Assembly (NCBI GenBank): GCA_937991645.1
Contig: CALKPL010000049.1
Span: 1 to 41,219, forward strand
Length of the DNA stretch: 41,219 bases
Origin: UMGS1783 sp900555065
GTDB taxonomy: Bacteria; Bacillota; Clostridia; Oscillospirales; UMGS1783
Direction of reading: 5' to 3'
Position 1 is the stretch's first letter, and each line of letters opens with the position of its first letter. Of this stretch, positions 17,097-23,991 are shown in pieces. The notes beneath the pieces were generated by a model, which saw only the letters and a program-made list of their open reading frames with translations, ran no database searches and was not told where the DNA came from. Made by a program: the position numbers and the translations under genes.

Positions 17097-17128
17097 GAAA
17101 GCGGCGGCGTGACTTCGCCGCCGCTTTC
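17097..17128 (-). terminator. Hairpin between secreted peptide gene and permease 2
   Basis: A 12-bp perfect stem AAAGCGGCGGCG / CGCCGCCGCTTT with loop TGACTT. On the minus strand only TTT follows, so it is probably a leaky terminator letting a fraction of transcripts reach the permease. Confidence 0.65.
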
Positions 17129-17141
17129 AGGCTGTATCTTA

Positions 17142-17657
17142 TTAACTGTGTACCGTGCCGCCTCTGACGCCGCCCTGCGTTCCCAAAGAACATGAGGTTT
17201 TCCATTCTACGCTGACCGACTTATAGTTGTTGCCGGACGGGATGGAATCGGTTGACTCCGCGTAGTTATAGGCGCTTTGCGGCGTTCCGCTATCTGAATA
17301 CACCCCGTACGGGTCTGCGCCGTGGAAATATGTATAATTGACAGTAGCGGTACACCTTGTCGTCCCCGAGCAGGAGGGCCCTTTTGCCACCGTGCCCTTG
17401 CAGTCGCGCGTGGAGTTCCAGGCATTGGCTGTCGTTGTCGCCGTGTGGGCGAATGCGACCGAGAAGGCCGACACCAGCACGACAGAAACTCACGCGCTGT
17501 AAACGCGCCCGCAAAAGGTTGGTAGTACGGCTCGCCGTACGTGACCTTTTGCGGAAAGGAGGAGCAGCGGAACGAGCGATGGTTTTTGGGAAGAAAAACC
17601 GGAGCCAGTGCAGCTTGCTCCGACGTGCACTGCGATCATTTTCGTTTTTCTACCCAT
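17142..17657 (-). pseudogene. Small secreted Cys-containing peptide gene, interrupted in its signal peptide
   Basis: The ATG at 17657 has a well-placed AAAGGAGG (17666-17673) and a consensus-like promoter. Nine codons (MGRKTKMIA) are followed by 141 bp of structured sequence ending in an in-frame TGA (17490-17492). The same frame then continues VSVVLVSAFSVAFA-HTATTTANAW and runs ~100 residues to 17142. Removing the 141 bp gives a textbook signal peptide, MGRKTKMIAVSVVLVSAFSVAFA, with cleavage after AFA. The mature part has four Cys and many Thr/Ser/Tyr/Asn, ending GGTVHS; no family recognised. Without removal or recoding, only a GTG at 17480 lacking an RBS could start the product. The class of small exported peptide next to an FtsX permease suggests a bacteriocin-like or signalling peptide (inference). 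Confidence 0.6.
17490..17630 (-). repeat. 141-bp structured insertion in the peptide gene
   Basis: Length is exactly 47 codons if the junctions are placed after GCA and before GTT. Read on the minus strand it holds: CAGTGCA / TGCACTG overlapping an alternative GGAGC / GCTCC pairing; GGTTTTT / AAAAACC; and a long stem CGCAAAAGGT / ACCTTTTGCG enclosing GTACGGC / GCCGTAC. It contains no gene. Similar ordered pieces occur at about 4931-5120. Candidates are a MITE-like element, a small non-autonomous mobile RNA/DNA element, or an intron. End points could shift by a few bases. Confidence 0.6.
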
Positions 17658-17712
17658 GATGTTTTCCTCCTTTGTTGCCAAAAATGATTGTTTTTCCGTA
17701 TACGGTAATTTT

Positions 17713-17741
17713 ATTGTATTACATAAACCAAGGCATGTCAA
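17713..17741 (-). promoter_or_regulatory. Promoter of the peptide/permease 2 module
   Basis: On the minus strand TTGACA (17741-17736) and TACAAT (17718-17713) with 17-bp spacing, about 40 bases before the RBS. Confidence 0.85.
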
Positions 17742-17841
17742 GCATAAATTTAAAATTTAGAAATAAAAAATATATTATACTGAAATATATTTATTACATT
17801 TTACCTATAGCTTGATGGCGAATTGGCGTTCGCTTTTTCAC

Positions 17842-17888
17842 AGCAAAAAAAACGCGCCGGGCGCGGAGAGTCCGCGCGGGCGCGTTTT
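17842..17888 (-). terminator. Intrinsic terminator after the aldo/keto reductase
   Basis: Stem AACGCG...GCGCGGA / TCCGCGC...CGCGTT with loop GAG; on the minus strand it is followed by a run of about eight T, 22 bases past the reductase stop. Confidence 0.9.
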
Positions 17889-17910
17889 CGTTCAATATGC
17901 AAAGGCCGGG

Positions 17911-18762
17911 TCAGTCCACCGTATCGGGATGGAAGCCGGAATGGCCGAGCGTGGGCAGAGCGTCTATTGCGGCCATATCCGCCGCATCCAGCGCGAAATC
18001 GAACACCTGCGCGTTTTCCGCAATCCGCTCTTTTGTGACCGACTTTGGCAGGGGCAGCGTCCCATGCTGCAGGCACCAGCGCACGCACACCTGCGCGGGG
18101 GATTTGCCGTGCTTTTCCGCAACCGAGCGCAGCAGCGGATGGTCGAGCACAAGCCCACGGCCGAGCGGGCTCCACGCCTCCACAAGAATGCCGTGCTTAC
18201 GGCAGTATTCGACCGCTTCAGGCTGCATGACGCCGGGGTGGAACTCGATCTGGTCGACCATGGGCGCGACTTCAGCGCAGGCAAGAATGGGCGCGATATG
18301 GTGGGGCAGGAAATTGCTCAGGCCGATCGCGCGCACCCGCCCGTCCCTGTACAGCTTTTCCATGGCGCGCCACGATTCCAGGTTGCACTGCTCGCCGCTC
18401 ATCCCGTCGCGCGGCCTGTTTGCCGGCCAGTGGATCAGAAAGAGGTCGAGGTAGTCCAGGCCAAGCTTTTTGAGCGACAGGTCGAACGCGGCGAGCGTCC
18501 GCTCATAGCCGCGGTCCGTATTCCAGAGCTTTGTCGTGATAAACAGCTCTTCGCGCGCAACGCCGCAGGCGCGGATGGCTTCACCCACGCCGGCCTCGTT
18601 TCCGTAAATGGCCGCGGTGTCAATGTGCCGGTAACCGGCCTCGACCGCCTGCACGACCGAACGGACCGTCGTCTCGCCGTCGGGCACCTGCCAGGTGCCA
18701 AAGCCCACGCAGGGGATCTGTACGCCGCCGCGCAACGTATAGGTATCCGTCAGTTTGTCCAT
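17911..18762 (-). CDS. Aldo/keto reductase
   Basis: 283 aa, a single-domain NAD(P)H-dependent (beta/alpha)8-barrel oxidoreductase. The catalytic tetrad is visible as D48, Y53 (HIDTAAIYGNE), K78 (TTKLW) and H111 (LIHWP), and the cofactor region as PLPKSVTKERIAEN. It most resembles the 2,5-diketo-gluconate reductase/methylglyoxal reductase branch (DkgA/YvgN-like); the actual substrate is unknown. The start at 18762 (MDKLTD) has GGAGGGA just upstream; an in-frame upstream start lacks one. It has its own promoter and terminator. Confidence 0.92.
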   Translation of the reverse strand: MDKLTDTYTLRGGVQIPCVGFGTWQVPDGETTVRSVVQAVEAGYRHIDTAAIYGNEAGVGEAIRACGVAREELFITTKLWNTDRGYERTLAAFDLSLKKLGLDYLDLFLIHWPANRPRDGMSGEQCNLESWRAMEKLYRDGRVRAIGLSNFLPHHIAPILACAEVAPMVDQIEFHPGVMQPEAVEYCRKHGILVEAWSPLGRGLVLDHPLLRSVAEKHGKSPAQVCVRWCLQHGTLPLPKSVTKERIAENAQVFDFALDAADMAAIDALPTLGHSGFHPDTVD

Positions 18763-18825
18763 GTGTATCCCTCCTGTTTTGTCGTTCGTACACGGCGGTA
18801 CGCCGCCGCGCATACTGATGCTTAT

Positions 18826-18854
18826 ATTATAACGCGGCCCGGTTGCAAATGCAA
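18826..18854 (-). promoter_or_regulatory. Probable promoter of the aldo/keto reductase gene
   Basis: On the minus strand TTGCAT (18854-18849) and TATAAT (18831-18826), 17-bp spacing. Confidence 0.65.
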
Positions 18855-18872
18855 CGCACGGCTGAAGCGCAC

Positions 18873-18905
18873 GTCAGGCGCCGGGCGTACGGCACGGCGC
18901 CTGAC
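18873..18905 (-). terminator. Hairpin after trkH
   Basis: A 10-bp perfect stem GTCAGGCGCC / GGCGCCTGAC, 20 bases past the trkH stop and just upstream of the reductase promoter. It has no T-run, so its strength as a terminator is uncertain. Confidence 0.5.
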
Positions 18906-18924
18906 GGATGGATATTCGGCGCGC

Positions 18925-20385
18925 TCAGCTGCGCTTGCGGCTCCAGAGCGCGGGCGAGAAAATCATGAGCAGCGGGAAAATTTCCAGCCGGCCGAACAGC
19001 ATGGCGGCGGACAGAACGAGCTTGGACAGGACGCTGAAGCCCGCATAGCTGCTGTATGGGCCCGCCACGTCCAGGCCGGGACCGACGTTGTTGAGGCAGG
19101 AGAACACGGAAGAAAGCGTCGTTTCAATTCCAAGACCGTTCCAGCCGACGAGCAGGCAGGCGGACGCCAGGATGAACACATAGGCCGTCATATACAGGCT
19201 CAGCCCGTGCAGCGTCCGTTCAGAAACGGTTTTGCCGTCCATTTTTACAAGCGAGACGGCGCGCGGGTTGCGCAGCCGTTTCCCGCCCGCGAGCAGGGAC
19301 TTAAGCATCAGAACAAATCTGGAAACCTTAATGCCGCCGCCCGTCGAACCCGCGCAGGCGCCGACGATCATGAGAATCATGAGTACCCAGCGCGAAAACT
19401 CCGGCCAGAGGCTGAAATCGACGGTGGCGTAGCCCGTCGTCGTCATAATGGAGGAAACCTGGAACGCCGAGTGCCGGATCGTATCCGCCGCGCCGCCGTG
19501 CATACCCCAGGTGTTGACCGCCACAAGTATGATCGCGGCCAGCAGAATGCCGACGTACCAGCGCAGCTCTTCGCTTTTCAGCGCCTGCCTGGGCTTTTTG
19601 ATCAAAAACAGGTAGTAAATACTGAAGTTTACGCCGAACAGGGCCATAAAAATGGTCACAACCCACTGGATATAGGGGCTGTAGCTCGCAATGCTGTCCG
19701 GCAGCACCGCGAAGCCGCCGGTGCCGGCCGAGCCAAAGGTGATGCAGATGTTGCCAAACAGCGGCATCCCGCCGAGCGCCAGCAGCAGAATCTGCAGCAG
19801 GGTCATGCCGATATAGATGGAATAGAGGATTTTGGCCGTCTGGTGCATACGCGGCGCGAGTTTTTCCACTTCCGGGCCGGGGCTCTCCGCGCGCAGGAGG
19901 TGTACGGCCTGGCCGCCCCCGCCGCGCGCCATCGGCTGCAGCGCGAGTACGAACACGAGCACGCCCATGCCGCCCAGCCAGTGCGTAAAGCTGCGCCAGT
20001 AGAGCAGGCCTCTGGGAATGGAGAGCACGTCCGGAATAATGCTCGCACCCGTCGTGGTGAAGCCGGATACCGTTTCAAACCAGCAGTCGACAAAGCTGGG
20101 AATCGCGCCGCTGAAGAAAAAGGGCAGCGCGCCGAACAGCGAGATCACGATCCAGGCGAGCGCCACGGTAAAAAAGCCCTCGCGGGCGTAGAAGTTTTTA
20201 TTTTTGGGTACGAGCAGGATCAGAAGCAATATGCCTATGGCGGCTGTGAGTACGATTGTCGTGGCCAAGCCGCGCATGGAGTCGGCCTCCCCATAGCCAA
20301 GCGAAATGAAAAACGCCGGGACCATGAGCGCCGCCTCTACGCACAGGATCTTCCCAATCGTATGCAATATCATTTTATAATTCAT
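18925..20385 (-). CDS. trkH: TrkH/KtrB-type potassium channel subunit
   Basis: 486 aa integral membrane protein, the ion-conducting subunit of a Trk/Ktr potassium uptake system. The four M1-P-M2 repeats show their selectivity-filter segments: VSGFTTTGAS (~residue 109), FGSAGTGGFAV (~216), SSIMTTTGYAT (~310) and SCLNNVGPG (~430). No separate ATPase is needed; gating is by the cytosolic TrkA ring. It is the second gene of trkA-trkH, 17 bases after trkA, on the same transcript. Confidence 0.95.
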   Translation of the reverse strand: MNYKMILHTIGKILCVEAALMVPAFFISLGYGEADSMRGLATTIVLTAAIGILLLILLVPKNKNFYAREGFFTVALAWIVISLFGALPFFFSGAIPSFVDCWFETVSGFTTTGASIIPDVLSIPRGLLYWRSFTHWLGGMGVLVFVLALQPMARGGGGQAVHLLRAESPGPEVEKLAPRMHQTAKILYSIYIGMTLLQILLLALGGMPLFGNICITFGSAGTGGFAVLPDSIASYSPYIQWVVTIFMALFGVNFSIYYLFLIKKPRQALKSEELRWYVGILLAAIILVAVNTWGMHGGAADTIRHSAFQVSSIMTTTGYATVDFSLWPEFSRWVLMILMIVGACAGSTGGGIKVSRFVLMLKSLLAGGKRLRNPRAVSLVKMDGKTVSERTLHGLSLYMTAYVFILASACLLVGWNGLGIETTLSSVFSCLNNVGPGLDVAGPYSSYAGFSVLSKLVLSAAMLFGRLEIFPLLMIFSPALWSRKRS

Positions 20386-20402
20386 AGCAATCGTCCATCC
20401 TG

Positions 20403-21767
20403 TTATTCGGCGAAAATATCGTCAAGACGCTTGAGCATTTTCTCAGCTTTCGTCACAATTACGACAGTGTCGCCAGCCAGCAGCATGTCTTCGCCGCGCG
20501 GGATAATGACGCGGCCCTGGCGATTGATACAGGCGACCAGGATATCCGGACGCAGGCGCAGGGACTTGAGCGGCACGCCGATGCCTCGCACGCCGCGCGT
20601 GACCGCGAACTCCAGCGCGTCCAGCTTCTCATTGACAATCCGGTGGAGTGTGAGCACGGATTCCTCGGAGGTATTCTGCATGGCGCGCACATATCGTACA
20701 ATATCATGGCACACAAGATTTTTGGGACTGACAACCGATTCAATCCCCATGCTGCGGAATACCTTCTCATACTCCATACGGTTGATTTTTGCGATGACCT
20801 TCCCGGAACTGATCATGCCCGCGTACATGGCGATGACCATGTTCTCTTCGTCTATATTCGTCAGCGATACAAGCGCGTTCGTCTGTTCAATGCCCTCGCT
20901 TATCAGCACTTCGGGCTGCGTACCGTCGGCATGGATGATATCGGCATGCGGCAGGACCTCGGCCAGTTCTTCGCAGCGGGCCGCGTTCTGCTCGATGATT
21001 TTCACCGCCGTCCCGTCCTCCTGCAGCGCGCGCGCCAGATAATAGGCGATCCGGCTGCCGCCGATCAGAATCACGCTGCGCACCCTGCGCTCGGCAAATC
21101 CAAGCCTGCGCACAAAGGAGACAAGGTCTCTGGGCGCGCCTGTGACGTTGATCGCGTCGCCGGGCCGCAGTTGGAAGGCGCCGGTTGGAATATATACTTC
21201 TCCGCCGCGCTCTACGCCGCAGACCAGGGTCTTTGCGCCGCCGGAAAGCGAGGGCAGATCGCGCAGATACCGGCCGCACAGCGGGTTGTCCTCCGTGAGC
21301 AGGAGTTCGACGATCTCCACCCGGCCCTTGGCAAACGTCTCGCGTTTCAACGCGGCCGGAAATCGGAGCAGGTTCAGAATCTCCATCGCGGCGGCACGGT
21401 CGGGATTGATAATCATGCTGAGCCTAAGCTCCTCTTTCAAAAAAGTGAGCAGGTCGGCGTATTCCGGATTGCGCACGCGCGCGATGGTGTGCTTTACGCC
21501 CAGTTTGCGGCCGAGCATACAGCACAGGATATTGACCTCGTCGGCGGACGTCGCCGCGATCAGCAGATCGGATTCCCCCACGCCCGCATCCCGCTGCGAT
21601 TGCAGGGTCGCTCCGTTGCCGACCACGGCGCTTACGTCCGTCCGATCGACCAGTTCGTCCAGCACTTCCGGATTGCGGTCGATCATAACAACATCGTGGT
21701 CCTCTTTGGAAAGCTCGGCAGCCAGCGTAGAGCCGACCTTCCCATCTCCCACGATTACGATACGCAT
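20403..21767 (-). CDS. trkA: TrkA-type potassium transport regulatory protein
   Basis: 454 aa with the full double arrangement of TrkA: an N-terminal RCK/Rossmann domain (MRIVIVGDGKVGSTLA, dinucleotide-binding GxGxxG-like loop), a TrkA-C domain, a second Rossmann domain (SVILIGGSRIAYYLAR at about residue 231) where the glycine loop is degenerate, and a second TrkA-C domain ending near AEKMLKRLDDIFAE. It gates TrkH by binding NAD(H)/ATP/ADP in the cytosol. The ATG at 21767 has GGAGAT spaced by 7; earlier in-frame starts overlap that RBS. Confidence 0.95.
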   Translation of the reverse strand: MRIVIVGDGKVGSTLAAELSKEDHDVVMIDRNPEVLDELVDRTDVSAVVGNGATLQSQRDAGVGESDLLIAATSADEVNILCCMLGRKLGVKHTIARVRNPEYADLLTFLKEELRLSMIINPDRAAAMEILNLLRFPAALKRETFAKGRVEIVELLLTEDNPLCGRYLRDLPSLSGGAKTLVCGVERGGEVYIPTGAFQLRPGDAINVTGAPRDLVSFVRRLGFAERRVRSVILIGGSRIAYYLARALQEDGTAVKIIEQNAARCEELAEVLPHADIIHADGTQPEVLISEGIEQTNALVSLTNIDEENMVIAMYAGMISSGKVIAKINRMEYEKVFRSMGIESVVSPKNLVCHDIVRYVRAMQNTSEESVLTLHRIVNEKLDALEFAVTRGVRGIGVPLKSLRLRPDILVACINRQGRVIIPRGEDMLLAGDTVVIVTKAEKMLKRLDDIFAE

Positions 21768-21809
21768 TTCGCACATCTCCTTTATATTATCATATCGCAA
21801 AGCAATTTG

Positions 21810-21838
21810 ATTCTAGCATTATCCTTTCCAAAAGACAA
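21810..21838 (-). promoter_or_regulatory. Promoter of trkA-trkH
   Basis: On the minus strand TTGTCT (21838-21833) and TAGAAT (21815-21810), 17-bp spacing. Confidence 0.65.
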
Positions 21839-21941
21839 GGGGCTGGAGCACAAAATCACAAGCATTTTACTTCTTTTATACGCATTTTATTAAAACCGCG
21901 CCCCGCCGCGTCCGCCACGGCGAAGTTCTGCGGGAAAGACG

Positions 21942-21970
21942 TTGTCTTTCAGCGGGCGCGCGCTTATAAT
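21942..21970 (+). promoter_or_regulatory. Promoter of the EamA transporter gene
   Basis: TTGTCT (21942-21947) and TATAAT (21965-21970), 17-bp spacing, 33 bases before the start codon. Confidence 0.75.
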
Positions 21971-22003
21971 ATATACATTATATATAATAATGCAGGTGAT
22001 CGC

Positions 22004-22870
22004 ATGTATCTGGCATACGCCGCAGCCTCGGCCGTCTTTGCCGGGCTGACCGCGGTTCTCGCCAAAATCGGCGTCAAGGATATGGATTCCACCCTCGCCA
22101 CGGCGGTGCGCACGGTCGTCGTCGCAGCATTTGCCTGGCTAATGGCGTGGATTACCGGCGCGGCGCAGGGCCTTGCAGACCTTAGCGCCCGCGCCCTGGC
22201 CTTTCTCACGCTGTCCGGGCTGGCCACCGGCGCGTCCTGGCTCTGCTTTTACAGGGCCCTGCAAATCGGCGACATCAACAGGGTTGTGCCCATTGACAAA
22301 TCGAGCACCGTATTGACCATGCTGCTCGCCCTCATATTCCTTGGCGAGGGGTTTACGCCCGGCAAGGGCTTGTGCATGGCCGCCATTGCCGCGGGCACCC
22401 TGCTCATGCTCGGACGCGCGGCCGCGCCTGCTGGCGTAAAGCCCAAACGCGCCGCGGGCACGGTATACGCGCTGCTGTCGGCTTTATTTGCAAGCCTTAC
22501 CTCGATTCTTGCCAAGGCAGGACTCCAGGACGTAGACGCCGACCTCGCCACGGCGGTGCGCACGACCGTTGTGCTCGTCGCCGCCTGGGCGATTGTATTC
22601 GCACAGAAAAAACAGCGGGAACTGCGGCGGCTTAAGCCGCGCACCCTGGTCTTTCTCGCACTGTCCGGGCTGGCCACCGGCGCGTCCTGGCTCTGCTTTT
22701 ACAGAGCCCTGCAGATTGGGCCGGCCAGCGTTGTGGTGCCGGTGGACAAGCTCAGTATCCTCGTCACGGTCGCGTTCGGCTGCCTTTTGTTTCACGAACG
22801 GCTGGAACGCCGCGCCTGGCTGGGACTCTGCCTCATCACTGTCGGCACAGTCGCAATGGCGGCGCTGTGA
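22004..22870 (+). CDS. EamA/DMT-family transporter
   Basis: 288 aa with about ten membrane helices in two homologous EamA halves. The halves are unusually alike: LSGLATGASWLCFYRALQIG occurs in both (about residues 70-89 and 220-239), as do LATAVRT and a Val-Pro-(I/V)-Asp-Lys motif. The protein is likely an inner-membrane exporter of small metabolites, as in the drug/metabolite transporter superfamily; the substrate cannot be assigned. CAGGTGA precedes the ATG. A monocistron with its own promoter; the next gene is 121 bases downstream. Confidence 0.9.
   Translation: MYLAYAAASAVFAGLTAVLAKIGVKDMDSTLATAVRTVVVAAFAWLMAWITGAAQGLADLSARALAFLTLSGLATGASWLCFYRALQIGDINRVVPIDKSSTVLTMLLALIFLGEGFTPGKGLCMAAIAAGTLLMLGRAAAPAGVKPKRAAGTVYALLSALFASLTSILAKAGLQDVDADLATAVRTTVVLVAAWAIVFAQKKQRELRRLKPRTLVFLALSGLATGASWLCFYRALQIGPASVVVPVDKLSILVTVAFGCLLFHERLERRAWLGLCLITVGTVAMAAL
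22211..22268 (+). repeat. Internal DNA repeat in the EamA gene, copy 1
   Basis: 58 bases matching 22661-22718 with only three differences, all near the 3' end. The two halves also share a 22-base identical stretch (CCTCGCCACGGCGG...) near 22093 and 22543. This is more nucleotide identity than an old protein duplication should keep. Confidence 0.85.
22661..22718 (+). repeat. Internal DNA repeat in the EamA gene, copy 2
   Basis: Partner of 22211-22268, encoding the same membrane segment in the second half of the transporter. Confidence 0.85.
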
Positions 22871-22991
22871 GCCCGAAACGCCTTGCTTTTTTCATTTAGA
22901 AGTGGTAAAATATTCAGAAGGCCGTACATGTTCTCATGGCGGTCTGGGTATAGTAAAATAACAGACAAATGTCATAAAGGAGTCTTTTATT

Positions 22992-23831
22992 ATGAGCGAC
23001 GCATGCACACATGATTGTTCCACCTGTTCCGCAAACTGCGACAGCCGTGAAAACGGCCCGAAGAGCTTTCTGGAAAAACCTCACGCGCTCAGCAGCGTGA
23101 AAAAGGTGATCGGTATCGTCAGCGGCAAAGGCGGGGTCGGCAAGTCCCTCGTGACCTCCCTGCTCGCCGTGCTCATGCAGCGGGAGGGCTACCACGCCGG
23201 CATTCTTGACGCCGACCTGACCGGACCGTCGATCCCGCGCGCATTCGGGCTCAAATCCAGGGCCGAGATGACGGAACAGGGCCTGTACCCGGTACGCAGT
23301 ACGACGGGCATCGACATTATGTCCCTCAACCTGCTGACCGAGGACGAAACCGACCCCGTAGTCTGGCGCGGACCCGTGATCTCCGGCTTTGTCAAACAGT
23401 TCTGGACCGACGTGATCTGGGACAATATCGACTTTCTGTTCGTCGACATGCCGCCGGGAACGGGCGACGTGCCGCTGACTATTTTCCAGTCGCTGCCGGT
23501 GGACGGCATCGTCGTCGTCACCTCGCCGCAGGATCTTGTGTCCATGATCGTGTCTAAGGCGCTTAAAATGGCGAATATGATGCACATCCCCGTGCTCGCC
23601 ATTGTGGAAAATATGAGCAGCGTCAAATGTCCCGACTGCGGCAAGGAAATCCCCATTTTCGGCGAGAGCAAGCTCAGCGCGCTTGCGGAGAAATTCGGAA
23701 TTGAACACACGGCGCGCATTCCCATCGACCCGAAAATCGCCGCGGCGGTTGACAGCGGCAAGATTGAGACGATCGAATGCGAGCAGCTGCGCGACACAGC
23801 CGGGCTGCTGGGTAGCCTGCTGGACAGCTGA
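22992..23831 (+). CDS. Mrp/NBP35/ApbC-family iron-sulfur carrier ATPase
   Basis: 279 aa. The Walker A is of the deviant MinD/Mrp type, GKGGVGKS at 45-52, with D-A-D-L-T-G-P-S-I-P following and DMPPGTGD as switch/Walker B region. The CPDC motif (VKCPDCGKE) near residues 216-219 is the scaffold site for a bridging [4Fe-4S] cluster at the dimer interface. An N-terminal cysteine cluster (C5, C9, C12, C16) resembles the extra cluster of NBP35-type members. Likely role: assembly or transfer of Fe-S clusters in the cytosol. AAAGGAG precedes the ATG. A weak promoter candidate is TTCTCA (22931) / TAAAAT (22954). Confidence 0.92.
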   Translation: MSDACTHDCSTCSANCDSRENGPKSFLEKPHALSSVKKVIGIVSGKGGVGKSLVTSLLAVLMQREGYHAGILDADLTGPSIPRAFGLKSRAEMTEQGLYPVRSTTGIDIMSLNLLTEDETDPVVWRGPVISGFVKQFWTDVIWDNIDFLFVDMPPGTGDVPLTIFQSLPVDGIVVVTSPQDLVSMIVSKALKMANMMHIPVLAIVENMSSVKCPDCGKEIPIFGESKLSALAEKFGIEHTARIPIDPKIAAAVDSGKIETIECEQLRDTAGLLGSLLDS

Positions 23832-23840
23832 GTACGTTGC

Positions 23841-23873
23841 AAAGCGGCTTTGTTCAAAAGCCGCTTTTTTCTT
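23841..23873 (+). terminator. Intrinsic terminator after the ApbC-type gene
   Basis: Stem AAGCGGCTT / AAGCCGCTT with loop TGTTCAA, followed by TTTTTTCTTT, 10 bases past the stop. Confidence 0.92.
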
Positions 23874-23991
23874 TGCGCCGGGGCCGAACCGGACGTCCGC
23901 TGTTCGCCTTTACGGCGGGCCGGCGGATCGAAGACGCGATCGCACAGGTCAGGGTCCGCGCGCAAAGGCCGGGAAGAGAGAGTACATATTT

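Noticed and set aside
17201..17740. Group II intron domain V at GAGCCGTAC
   Set aside because: GAGCCGTAC is reminiscent of domain V, but the insertion is only 141 bp, lacks a GTGYG-type 5' end, and the GNRA-capped 34-nt domain is not present.
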